From NCBI GenBank assembly GCA_964510205.1, contig CAZEBW010000008.1, positions 17,950-81,949 on the forward strand: a DNA stretch of 64,000 nt, given 5' to 3'. A model generated the notes under the pieces. It saw only the letters and a list, made by a program, of their open reading frames with translations. It searched no databases and had not been told where the DNA came from. Origin of the DNA: CAZEBW01 sp964510205 (lineage in GTDB: Bacteria > Chloroflexota > Anaerolineae > VGOG01). The position numbers and the translations under genes were made by a program. Shown piece after piece: positions 1 through 7,234 of this stretch (position 1 is its first letter; each line of letters begins with the position of its first letter).

Positions 1-1
1 G

Positions 2-1111
2 CGTGAGCAGCAAAAGCAACAATTGATGGACGAGCTCTATGAGGGTGAGGTCCGCAAGGGCACTGTCAGCAGCTTGTGCAATTTTGGGGCCTTCGTTGAC
101 CTGGGAGGCGCCGATGGTCTGGTGCATATTTCTGAGCTGGCCTGGCATAGAGTGAAGCATCCTCGCGAAGTGCTGAGCGTGGGCGATGAAGTGGAGGTTT
201 ACGTTCTGCGTCTGGATCACGAAAGAGGGAGGATTGGCCTCAGCACCAAGCGCCTGCAGCCAGACCCCTGGACGCTGGTGGATGAGAAGTATCACGTAGG
301 ACAGGTTGTGCAAGGCAAAGTCACCAACGTCGTCGCCTTCGGAGCCTTCGCGCGCCTGGAGCCGGGCGTGGAGGGCTTGATTCACGTATCTGAGTTGGCT
401 GAGGGCAAAGTGGATCATCCTTCCAGCGTGGTGAAGAAAGGCGACGAATTGACGCTGCGCATCATCAGCATCAATGCCAGACGGCGACGCATTGGCTTAA
501 GCTTGCGGCAGGCGCCGCCCCCTGAGGAGTTGGTCGAGGAAGAAGAGGAAGAGCCAGCACCGGAGGCTGAGCCGGTCCCTGAGGAGGTCGAGCCAGCGAT
601 AGAGGAAGCTGCTGTTCCCGAAGAAGAGGCGGAGACGGCGGTTGAGGTTGAGGAGCAAGAAGAAGCGGCGGCCGAGGTAGAAGAGGGGCCGGAACCTGAG
701 CTTGATTCTGAGGAGGACGAGCCAGCCGCGGAGGAGCCCGCTGTTCCTGAAGAAGAAGAGCAAGCGGAGGCTGGGCTTGAGGAAGAGGAAGAGGGGCCGG
801 CCGAGGTCGAAGAAGAGCCGCAGCCTGAGCCTGCTCCAGAGGGTGAAGCAGTTCCTGATGAGGTCGAGGAGACTGCCCAGGAATCCGCTGTTTCTGAAGA
901 AGAAGAGGAAGAGGAGCAGGCCGAGGCCGAAGAAGAGCCGCAGCCTGAGCCTGCTCCAGAGAGTGAAGCAGTTCCTGATGAAGTTGAGGAAGCGGGAGAG
1001 GAACCCAGCGCCTCTGAAGAGGAAGCCGAGGTTGAGGATGATGACAAAGAAGAGGAAGGTGACGAGGCCCCTCAGGTAGAAGCTGCTGAGGAGACTTCTG
1101 AGGAGCGCTGA
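2..1111 (+). CDS. rpsA: Ribosomal protein S1, 3' part (5' end outside window)
   Basis: RNA-binding protein that helps the 30S subunit engage mRNA. The frame is open to the left edge (codons read REQQKQQ before the first possible start), so the N-terminal S1 domains lie outside the window. Two S1/OB-fold domains are visible, at about residues 16-85 (NFGAFVDLGGADGLVHISEL) and 99-173 (AFGAFARL, GLIHVSEL), counting from the first codon in the window. The remaining 195 or so residues form a very acidic Glu/Pro/Ala-rich tail without predicted fold. This tail contains two nearly identical copies of a Glu/Pro-rich unit. S1 proteins of several phyla carry acidic tails, but this one is long. A strong terminator follows. 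The reading as S1 is secure for the domains. A paralogous S1-domain protein remains possible because the 5' end is missing. Confidence 0.82.
   Translation, partial: REQQKQQLMDELYEGEVRKGTVSSLCNFGAFVDLGGADGLVHISELAWHRVKHPREVLSVGDEVEVYVLRLDHERGRIGLSTKRLQPDPWTLVDEKYHVGQVVQGKVTNVVAFGAFARLEPGVEGLIHVSELAEGKVDHPSSVVKKGDELTLRIISINARRRRIGLSLRQAPPPEELVEEEEEEPAPEAEPVPEEVEPAIEEAAVPEEEAETAVEVEEQEEAAAEVEEGPEPELDSEEDEPAAEEPAVPEEEEQAEAGLEEEEEGPAEVEEEPQPEPAPEGEAVPDEVEETAQESAVSEEEEEEEQAEAEEEPQPEPAPESEAVPDEVEEAGEEPSASEEEAEVEDDDKEEEGDEAPQVEAAEETSEER
781..980 (+). repeat. Direct repeat inside the acidic S1 tail
   Basis: Positions 781-860 and 901-980 are near-identical and lie exactly 120 bp (40 codons) apart. Each encodes a unit with the core EEEPQPEPAPE-EAVPDEVEE. 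This looks like expansion of a low-complexity tail by in-frame duplication. Confidence 0.8.
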
Positions 1112-1202
1112 GTGAAGTGACGCAGTTAGCCCAATATTTGGGACAATGGTATTGATCCGACTCGCTCAGCCAGGATGGCCGGATCCAGAGGGAGCACGAG
1201 AT

Positions 1203-1236
1203 ATGCGCTTGAAGATCTGATTCAAGCGCATTTTTT
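1203..1236 (+). terminator. Rho-independent terminator of the S1 gene
   Basis: A perfect 11-bp stem (ATGCGCTTGAA at 1203-1213 with TTCAAGCGCAT at 1221-1231) with a 7-nt loop runs into a T-tract (1231-1236). It sits 92 nt after the S1 stop codon and directly before the next promoter. Confidence 0.9.
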
Positions 1237-1247
1237 GTTCTCGCAGC

Positions 1248-1276
1248 TTGATAGGGCCCCTGGTTTGTAGTATAAT
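1248..1276 (+). promoter_or_regulatory. Sigma70-type promoter for the histidine kinase operon
   Basis: TTGATA (1248-1253), a 17-nt spacer, then TATAAT (1271-1276). This is close to consensus and lies just behind the S1 terminator, about 85 nt before the kinase start. Confidence 0.8.
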
Positions 1277-1360
1277 AAGCTGTGCTTAAGAAAGCCGCTT
1301 GTGCGTCCCGGTAATGGGTGCGCGGTTACTGGGCGGCTATCCCCAGGTGTGAGAGTGCTC

Positions 1361-2806
1361 ATGAAGATGGGAAGAATCTACCAAAGTCTGCGCTTCAAGA
1401 TCGTGCTTGGTGTAACTATACCGTTGCTCATCATCTTAACGGTCGTTTCTTATCTGCAGTATCGTGGTCGCCGCGATTTGATGATGGATAATCTGAGGCT
1501 GTCCGCCTCGAACTCGGGTGAGATCATCGAAAGCAGCCTGCAGCAAGCCATGTTGATTAACGATTTCGCCGGAGTCCAGAGGATTGTAGACAAGATTGCC
1601 GAAAGAGAGGAAGTCAAACAACTTTTCTTAATTGACCAAAGAGGTCAGATTGCCATCTCTGCAGACCAGGGGAGCATCGGCACGATATTGGATTTGGACG
1701 ACACCACGTGTCAGTCCTGTCACGAGCATAAGGCGGTGGATCGAAGCCTGACTTGCATTTTTACCACTGAGCAAGAGGGGAGGGTTTTCCGAAACCTGAA
1801 TCCCATAGAGAACCGCGAGGAATGCCAAGCGTGCCATGAGGAGGGCAAAAAGGTTTTGGGCATTCTGATTACCGATTTGTCTATGGCAAACATTGACCGA
1901 CATCTGGCCGTTGATCGCCGCAACACGCTCCTTTGGGCAATAGGGACCATTGCCGTCGTGGTGTCGGTCGTTGGCTTGGCGATGAACCGCTTGGTGGTCG
2001 CTAAGCTGGGGAGATTGGTGGGGGCGATCCAATCGCTCAGTAGGGGCGATTTAGATCAGACGGTGGCGATCGAAAGCAATGATGAGATCGGGGAGCTGGC
2101 TGTTGCTTTCAATAGAATGATAGAGGAATTGCACGACAAAGAGATTCTGCGGGGCCGGCTTCTGGAAAAGATCATCACTGCCCAGGAAGACGAACGCAGG
2201 CGAATCGCCCGCGAGCTGCACGATGAGAGCAGCCAAGCGCTCACCTCGCTGATGGTGGGCCTGAGGGCTCTGGAAGGAGCCACTTGCCTGGAGGAGGTTC
2301 GGGATACGACAGATCGGCTGCGCACCGTGGCTGCTCAAACGCTGGACGGTTTGCACAATTTGGCCTTGGAACTCAGACCCAGCGTGCTCGACGATTTGGG
2401 CCTGGTGGCTGCCCTCAAGCGCTATGTCAGAGACTACGCTGCGGGCTTTGGACTGGATGCGGACTTCGAAGTTGTGGGGCTTGAGGAGAAGCGATTGACT
2501 CCTCAAGTGCAGACGACGCTCTATCGTGTCGTTCAGGAAGCGCTCACCAATGTGGTGCGACACGCCGGGGCTAGTAGCGTGAGCGTGCTCCTGGAGCAGA
2601 GAGGGGACTCGGTGATAGGCATCGTGGAGGACGACGGCTGTGGTTTCGATGTGGACAGCGTCCTCACCTCGGGGCAGTTTAGAAGATTGGGACTTCATGG
2701 GATGCAGGAGCGAACCTCCTTGGTGGGCGGCAGACTGACTGTGGAATCCACGCCAGGGGTAGGCACCACGGTGTTCATCGAAATTCCCCTCAACGGCAAG
2801 CGCTGA
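1361..2806 (+). CDS. Heme-binding sensor histidine kinase (NarX/LiaS type)
   Basis: Membrane sensor kinase. ATG 1361 (MKMGRIYQSL) is preferred because it starts just before the first membrane helix; an in-frame GTG at 1301 would add 20 residues. Order: TM helix (about 15-35), extracytoplasmic sensor region, TM helix (about 185-208), HAMP, HisKA_3 phosphoacceptor region with ARELHDE (His287), and an HATPase_c domain with N-box (EALTNVVRH) and DDGCGFD. The sensor region holds two CXXCH motifs, CQSCH (117-121) and CQACH (155-159), so covalent c-type heme is expected outside the membrane. The response regulator follows 13 nt downstream. Inference: the kinase reads redox state or a gaseous/nitrogen-oxide ligand and controls the adjacent cytochrome cluster. 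The ligand cannot be told from sequence. Confidence 0.92.
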   Translation: MKMGRIYQSLRFKIVLGVTIPLLIILTVVSYLQYRGRRDLMMDNLRLSASNSGEIIESSLQQAMLINDFAGVQRIVDKIAEREEVKQLFLIDQRGQIAISADQGSIGTILDLDDTTCQSCHEHKAVDRSLTCIFTTEQEGRVFRNLNPIENREECQACHEEGKKVLGILITDLSMANIDRHLAVDRRNTLLWAIGTIAVVVSVVGLAMNRLVVAKLGRLVGAIQSLSRGDLDQTVAIESNDEIGELAVAFNRMIEELHDKEILRGRLLEKIITAQEDERRRIARELHDESSQALTSLMVGLRALEGATCLEEVRDTTDRLRTVAAQTLDGLHNLALELRPSVLDDLGLVAALKRYVRDYAAGFGLDADFEVVGLEEKRLTPQVQTTLYRVVQEALTNVVRHAGASSVSVLLEQRGDSVIGIVEDDGCGFDVDSVLTSGQFRRLGLHGMQERTSLVGGRLTVESTPGVGTTVFIEIPLNGKR

Positions 2807-2819
2807 AAGGATATCGGTC

Positions 2820-3476
2820 GTGGAAAAGATTCGTGTTCTTCTGGCGGACGATCACGCTGTGCTCAGAGCGGGCCTTCGCCTGCTGCTGGATGCCCAAGAC
2901 GATATGGAGGTCGTGGGCGAGGCGAGCACAGGCGATCAGGCCGTGGCTCAGGCCAAGGAACTGAACCCTGACGTTGTGCTTCTCGACATCACCATGTCGG
3001 GACCGGACGGATTCGACGCTGTCCGCCAGATCAAAGAGGATCATCCCGAAGTCCGTGTGTTGGCTCTAACCATGCACGACGACGAGAGCTATCTTCGTCA
3101 GGTGCTTGAGGGCGGGGGATCTGGTTACGTTCTGAAGAGATCTGCCGACACCGAACTGCTGTCTGCTATCCGGGCTGTGTACGAGGGCGGAACGTATCTA
3201 CATCCCGCTCATGCCCATCTGCTTCTGGAGGGAAAGGAGGAAGAGCCTGAGGAAACAGAGGCAGTCGGGTGCGATCTCCTGAGCAATCGCGAACGACAGG
3301 TTCTCAAACTGGTAGCGCTTGGCTATACCAACAGGCAGATCGCCGATAAGCTGTTCCTCAGTGTGAAGACGGTGGAGACATATCGAGCGCGTATGCAGGA
3401 GAAGCTGGGGATAAGAGGTCGAGCTGCCCTGGTGCGCTATGCCCTCAGCGAAGGGCTGCTGGTCGAAGAAGAATAG
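2820..3476 (+). CDS. NarL/FixJ-type response regulator
   Basis: Partner of the upstream kinase, starting at GTG 2820 with an AAAGGA Shine-Dalgarno sequence. The receiver domain has the acidic pair (ADDHAVLR), phosphoacceptor Asp56 (LLDITMSGP) and Lys106 (YVLKRS). A LuxR-type helix-turn-helix lies at about 152-210 (LSNRERQVLKLVALG, SVKTVETYRARM). Length (218 aa) is normal for the family. The gene ends in a terminator, so kinase and regulator form a two-gene operon. The obvious candidate target is the promoter at 3619-3647, which has paired palindromic boxes just upstream of it. Confidence 0.95.
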   Translation: MEKIRVLLADDHAVLRAGLRLLLDAQDDMEVVGEASTGDQAVAQAKELNPDVVLLDITMSGPDGFDAVRQIKEDHPEVRVLALTMHDDESYLRQVLEGGGSGYVLKRSADTELLSAIRAVYEGGTYLHPAHAHLLLEGKEEEPEETEAVGCDLLSNRERQVLKLVALGYTNRQIADKLFLSVKTVETYRARMQEKLGIRGRAALVRYALSEGLLVEEE

Positions 3477-3513
3477 GCTGGCCCTGTTCTGACATCAGCG
3501 GACCGGATACCTG

Positions 3514-3550
3514 AACTCTCGCCAATATACTGGCGAGAGTTTCTTTTTTT
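3514..3550 (+). terminator. Rho-independent terminator after the response regulator
   Basis: An 11-bp perfect stem (AACTCTCGCCA 3514-3524 with TGGCGAGAGTT 3531-3541) with a 6-nt loop is followed by a T-rich tract to 3550. Confidence 0.9.
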
Positions 3551-3572
3551 GGGCCCTTGCGGAAACAATTCA

Positions 3573-3616
3573 AGGGTTTTCCCTGACACGAAGAGGGAGA
3601 TCATAGGGTTTTCCCC
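3573..3616 (+). promoter_or_regulatory. Paired operator-like boxes AGGGTTTTCCC
   Basis: Two copies of the inverted repeat AGGGTTTTCCC(T/C) lie at 3573-3584 and 3605-3616. They are 32 bp apart, close to three helical turns, and the second ends 2 bp before the -35 element of the next promoter. Position and spacing suit an activator dimer pair, possibly the neighbouring NarL-type regulator or the ArsR protein. The link is inference. Confidence 0.5.
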
Positions 3617-3618
3617 TC

Positions 3619-3647
3619 TAGACGAAAGCCGTCGGCAATTGTATAAT
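3619..3647 (+). promoter_or_regulatory. Probable promoter of the respiratory cluster
   Basis: TATAAT (3642-3647) with a weak -35 hexamer TAGACG (3619-3624) at 17-nt spacing. A weak -35 next to two operator-like boxes is typical of an activator-dependent promoter. It lies 60 nt before the ArsR start. Confidence 0.6.
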
Positions 3648-3707
3648 GTATCTGCTGTGACATATCTAAAAAACTAGTCCTGTAGTGCTTATCTCCGGTG
3701 GTCTGTT

Positions 3708-4064
3708 ATGGATATCGCGGCGAACCCAAAGAGCTATCGGCCAGGGAAAGGGAAATCCACCAGGCAGGTTGCAGAGCAACATCCTAACGACGCCACCCCG
3801 CCCAATGCTGAAGTTGAGAGACGGGCTAAGGTTTTCAGCGCGCTGGGCAACGAAACGCGGTTGAAGATTTTGAGATTGCTTCTGGCAAGCGACCTGTGTG
3901 TATCCGACATTGTGGAAAGTGTCCCTGGGGCGGCCTCAACCATAGCCCACCACTTGCGCACGTTGGAGGACGCCGGGTTGGTCGCCAGCCGCCGCGATGG
4001 CAGATCCACCTACTACACCGTTCACAAAGAAGAATTGGCCAAGTATCACATCTTTGAGTCATGA
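3708..4064 (+). CDS. ArsR/SmtB-family winged-helix repressor
   Basis: Transcriptional regulator of 118 aa. After a charged 40-residue N-terminal extension the ArsR winged helix runs from about 42 to 115 (VFSALGNETRLKILRLLL, then recognition helix STIAHHLRTLEDAGLV and wing SRRDGRSTYYTV). The metal-site motif of classic ArsR (CVC) is only half present (DLCVSD), so it probably does not sense arsenite in the classical way. Its stop overlaps the start of the molybdoenzyme gene by 4 nt (ATGA), so it is translated with the cluster and likely regulates it. Confidence 0.9.
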   Translation: MDIAANPKSYRPGKGKSTRQVAEQHPNDATPPNAEVERRAKVFSALGNETRLKILRLLLASDLCVSDIVESVPGAASTIAHHLRTLEDAGLVASRRDGRSTYYTVHKEELAKYHIFES

Positions 4065-6379
4065 AGATTAGCAGGCGTGAGTTTATCAAGCTGGCCGGCG
4101 TCAGCGCGGCTGCTGCGGCTCTGTATGAGTCTAGCGGCTCCATTTTGCGCGCCCTGAGCCTCGTTGACCGCACGACTCCTCCCGGCCAGGAGGTGTGGGC
4201 GGCCAGCGTGTGTCAACTGTGTCCGGCCCAGTGCGGCCTGCGGGTGCGGGTAGTTGAGGGGCTGGCGGTCAAGATCGAAGGCAATCCCCGCCACCCCCTC
4301 AATCAGGGCAAGCCCTGCCCGAGGGCCCAAGCCGCCCTTCAGGTGCTCTACGATCCCGACCGCATACAGCATCCCCTGCGTCGTGTCGGAGAGCGGGGAG
4401 AGGATCGGTGGGAACCTGTCTCCTGGGAGGAAGCTATCGCCCAGGTGGCAGATCACTTGCAAGGGCTGCGCCAGCAGGGGCAAGCCCACACGCTGCTTTT
4501 CTTGCACGATGCCCTCTCCGGCCAGATGCGCGAACTGATTGATCGCTTCTGCCGGGCCTACGGCTCGCCCAACGTGGTCGCCGCCGACGGGCTGGACGCC
4601 GAGCGACTGACCCATCTCCTCACGCAGGGCTGGTTCGACCTGTCCGCTCACGATTGGGAGGACACGGCCTACGTCCTGTTCTTCGGCGGCTCGTTCTTGG
4701 AGGATTGGCAGCCCCAGGTGCGCATGTTGCGAGCTTACTCGTACATGCGGCGCGGACGACCCGATCTACGCGCTCGCTTGGTGCAGATAGGGCCGCGCTT
4801 CTCCGTTTCCGCCGCCAAGTCCGACGAGTGGGTGCCGCTCCTTCCTGGTCGCCAGGGCGCGTTGGCGTTGGGGATGGCCCACGTCATCATCCGCGAGCGG
4901 CTTTACGACCACGACTTCGTGGCCGGCCACACCGAGGGGTTCGAAGAGTTCGCCGCGCTGGTGCTGGAGCAGTACGCGCCCGATGCGGTGACGGGGCTGA
5001 CCGGGGTGCCTGCCGATACCATCAAGCGGCTGGCGCGGGAGTTTGCCGGGCAGAGCCCTGCCGTGGCCGTGGCTGGACGAGGGCTGGAGGAGGGCACCAA
5101 TGCCCTCTTCAACCGTCTCGCCATCCACTCCCTCAACGCCCTGGTCGGCAGCGTGGATACGCCGGGTGGCATTTTGCGGCCTGGAAAGCCTCCTCTCACC
5201 CCCTGGCATCCCGATGTGGCTGATGAGTCGCCTCATCCCCGTCTGGACGGAGCCGGCACTGCGCCCTATCCGCTGGCCGCCAACGCTCTCCACACCCTGC
5301 CGGAGCGCATCGTGCTTGGCGCACCCTACGCCCCCCAGGCTCTGTTCTTTTACGACACGAACCCGCTCTTCGACGGGGTCGGGGCGAGCCGCTGGCGCGC
5401 TGCCTTCCAGCAGATTCCCCTGATCGTCAGCTTCTCTTCTTTCATGGACGAGAGCACGCGCTACGCCGACTTGGTGCTGCCCAATCACACTTTCCTGGAA
5501 CGATGGGTGGACGGGACGCCGCCGGGCGGGCTGGGGGTGCCGACCGTGGGCATAGGCCAGCCTGCCGTCGAGCCGCTTTACGATACCCGACACACGGGCG
5601 ATGTGCTGTTGACGCTGGCTCGCGCCATTGGCGGCGAACTGACCGATTCCTTACCCTGGTCGGATTACGAGGCCTTGCTCCGCTTCCGAACACGGGGGCT
5701 TTTCGGCGCGGGCGGCTCCATCCGCGCCGAGACCTTTGATCAGTTTTGGGCTGAGCTTGTGAAGCGAGGCGTTTGGGTCGGCGATTCCTACGCCTTCGGC
5801 CAGTGGGAAGAAGTGCTGACTACGCCTTCGGGCCGCTTTCAGTTCCGTCTGCAGCGGTTGGAAGAGGCCTTCAATAGGATCGGGGCAGAGAACGTGGGCT
5901 TTCTGGGACTGGAGGCCGAGGGAAGTGCGCTGTCGCTGCCCCATTACGAGCCGCCGAGCTACGCTGGGGACGAGGCCGACTACCCCCTCCACTTGATTCC
6001 CTACCAGGTGATCGCCGACGCCGGCTGCCGGGCGCCCAACGCCCCGCTCTTGTGGGAGATGTATGGCCTGCATCTCAAAGAGGCGTGGCAGAGCTGGGTG
6101 GAGATTCATCCGCAGACAGCTCACCGACTGGGCATCCACGATGGGGACCAGGTGTGGGTCGAATCGCCCCAGGGACGCATCCGACTGAAGGCCCGCCTGT
6201 ACGAGGGAGCGATGCCTGACGCCGTCAATATTCCTCTGGGCGGAGGCCACACCGCCGGCGGACGCTGGGCCAGCCAGGTGGGCGGAGGGAACGTGGCCGA
6301 AATCGTCGTTCCCCAGACCGATCCGCTGACCGGCACCGCTGCCTGGTGCGGCACGCGCGTCCGAGTGTACAAGGCTTAA
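4061..6379 (+). CDS. Tat-exported molybdopterin oxidoreductase (DMSO reductase superfamily, PsrA/PhsA-like catalytic subunit)
   Basis: Catalytic subunit of a membrane-anchored respiratory complex, 772 aa. The N-terminus is a twin-arginine signal (SRREFIKLAG). It is followed by a [4Fe-4S] site (Cys51, 54, 58, 86: CQLCPAQC and GKPCPRA), the molybdopterin core, and a C-terminal dinucleotide-binding domain (about 640-770). At the position that normally ligates Mo (after the conserved SPNVV), the sequence reads AADGLDAER, placing Asp179 rather than Cys, SeCys or Ser there. This alignment was done by eye. The downstream ferredoxin and NrfD genes complete a PsrABC-type arrangement. The substrate cannot be assigned; polysulfide, tetrathionate, nitrogen oxides and others fit the superfamily. 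Confidence 0.9.
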   Translation: MKISRREFIKLAGVSAAAAALYESSGSILRALSLVDRTTPPGQEVWAASVCQLCPAQCGLRVRVVEGLAVKIEGNPRHPLNQGKPCPRAQAALQVLYDPDRIQHPLRRVGERGEDRWEPVSWEEAIAQVADHLQGLRQQGQAHTLLFLHDALSGQMRELIDRFCRAYGSPNVVAADGLDAERLTHLLTQGWFDLSAHDWEDTAYVLFFGGSFLEDWQPQVRMLRAYSYMRRGRPDLRARLVQIGPRFSVSAAKSDEWVPLLPGRQGALALGMAHVIIRERLYDHDFVAGHTEGFEEFAALVLEQYAPDAVTGLTGVPADTIKRLAREFAGQSPAVAVAGRGLEEGTNALFNRLAIHSLNALVGSVDTPGGILRPGKPPLTPWHPDVADESPHPRLDGAGTAPYPLAANALHTLPERIVLGAPYAPQALFFYDTNPLFDGVGASRWRAAFQQIPLIVSFSSFMDESTRYADLVLPNHTFLERWVDGTPPGGLGVPTVGIGQPAVEPLYDTRHTGDVLLTLARAIGGELTDSLPWSDYEALLRFRTRGLFGAGGSIRAETFDQFWAELVKRGVWVGDSYAFGQWEEVLTTPSGRFQFRLQRLEEAFNRIGAENVGFLGLEAEGSALSLPHYEPPSYAGDEADYPLHLIPYQVIADAGCRAPNAPLLWEMYGLHLKEAWQSWVEIHPQTAHRLGIHDGDQVWVESPQGRIRLKARLYEGAMPDAVNIPLGGGHTAGGRWASQVGGGNVAEIVVPQTDPLTGTAAWCGTRVRVYKA

Positions 6380-6381
6380 AC

Positions 6382-6408
6382 GTGGGGCGAATTGCCAATT
6401 TGCCCTAC
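6382..6408. repeat. 27-bp palindromic repeat, copy A
   Basis: On the minus strand this reads GTAGGGCAAATTGG followed by CAATTCGCCCCAC. It matches 44979-45005 at 26 of 27 positions. The core GGGCAAATT/AATTTGCCC is self-complementary. It lies just after the molybdoenzyme stop codon. Confidence 0.75.
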
Positions 6409-6410
6409 TT

Positions 6411-6516
6411 CAGTACATCACAATTTGCTCCCGCTGGGTCGCCAGATCCAGCGGGAGGGCGGCGATAGGCAAGCGAAGCTTGCACGCAATCCGCCGCGAG
6501 CGACAGTGATCTACTG
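6411..6516 (+). other. Structured intercistronic region
   Basis: Outer arms CAGTACATCAC (6411-6421) and GTGATCTACTG (6506-6516) pair with one mismatch. Inside is a perfect 10-bp hairpin (CTCCCGCTGG 6428-6437 with CCAGCGGGAG 6448-6457). No T-tract follows, so this is more likely an mRNA processing or stability element between the molybdoenzyme and ferredoxin genes than a terminator. Confidence 0.55.
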
Positions 6517-6538
6517 TACTTAGCATGAGGAGTGAGAG

Positions 6539-7228
6539 ATGCCCCATTGGGGGATGGTGATTGACCTGGATAAGTGCACCGGCTGCCAGTCCTGTTCGGC
6601 GGCCTGCCGGGCGGAGAACAGCGTTCCCTTCGCCGGGCCTGAACAGGCAGACATGGGCCGCGCGATTTTCTGGCAGGAGGTGCTGGACAGGGAAGTGCAC
6701 GGTCACTACCCCTTCCTAGAGACCCAGTTTATTCCTCGGCCCTGCATGCATTGCGAAAATCCGCCCTGCGTCAAGGTCTGTCCGGTGGGCGCGACTTTCC
6801 GCACGGAGGATGGCCTGGTGGCCATGAACTACGACATCTGCATCGGCTGTCGCATGTGTACCACCGCCTGTCCCTACGGCGTGCGCTATTTCAACTGGTT
6901 CACTCCCCAGTTCCCGTCGCCGCTGGAGCGCACACTGAATCCCGACGTGCCGCTGCGACCTAAGGGCGTAGTGGAAAAGTGCACCTTCTGTGTCCACCGG
7001 CTGCGAGCGGCGCAGGCCCGGGCGGAAGAAGAAGGACGAGAGCTGAGTGACGCCGAGGTCGTCCTCCTGCCGGCCTGCAACCAGGCTTGCCCCGCCTCCG
7101 CTCGCTACTTCGGCGACCTGGAGGATCCGGAGAGCACCGTCTCGCGGCTGGCCCGCGGCCAACGGGCCTTTCGACTGTTGGAAGAGTTGGGCACCGAGCC
7201 CAGCGTTTACTATTTGAAGAGCGAGTAG
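6539..7228 (+). CDS. Four-cluster [4Fe-4S] ferredoxin subunit (PsrB/NrfC/TtrB type)
   Basis: Electron-transfer subunit of 229 aa. Four Cys groups are visible: CTGCQSCSAAC near 14-24, CMHCENPPCVKVC near 68-80, CIGCRMCTTAC near 100-110, and CTFC near 148 with CNQAC near 180. This is the classic four-cubane pattern of complex iron-sulfur molybdoenzyme B subunits. A good Shine-Dalgarno sequence (GAGGAG) precedes ATG 6539. There is no signal peptide of its own, which fits export together with the Tat-bearing catalytic subunit. It would pass electrons between the NrfD subunit and the molybdenum site. Confidence 0.95.
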   Translation: MPHWGMVIDLDKCTGCQSCSAACRAENSVPFAGPEQADMGRAIFWQEVLDREVHGHYPFLETQFIPRPCMHCENPPCVKVCPVGATFRTEDGLVAMNYDICIGCRMCTTACPYGVRYFNWFTPQFPSPLERTLNPDVPLRPKGVVEKCTFCVHRLRAAQARAEEEGRELSDAEVVLLPACNQACPASARYFGDLEDPESTVSRLARGQRAFRLLEELGTEPSVYYLKSE

Positions 7229-7234
7229 CCAACG

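Noticed and set aside
415..1047. Ser-rich open frame on the minus strand in the S1 tail
   Set aside because: It is only the complement of the Glu codons of the acidic tail.
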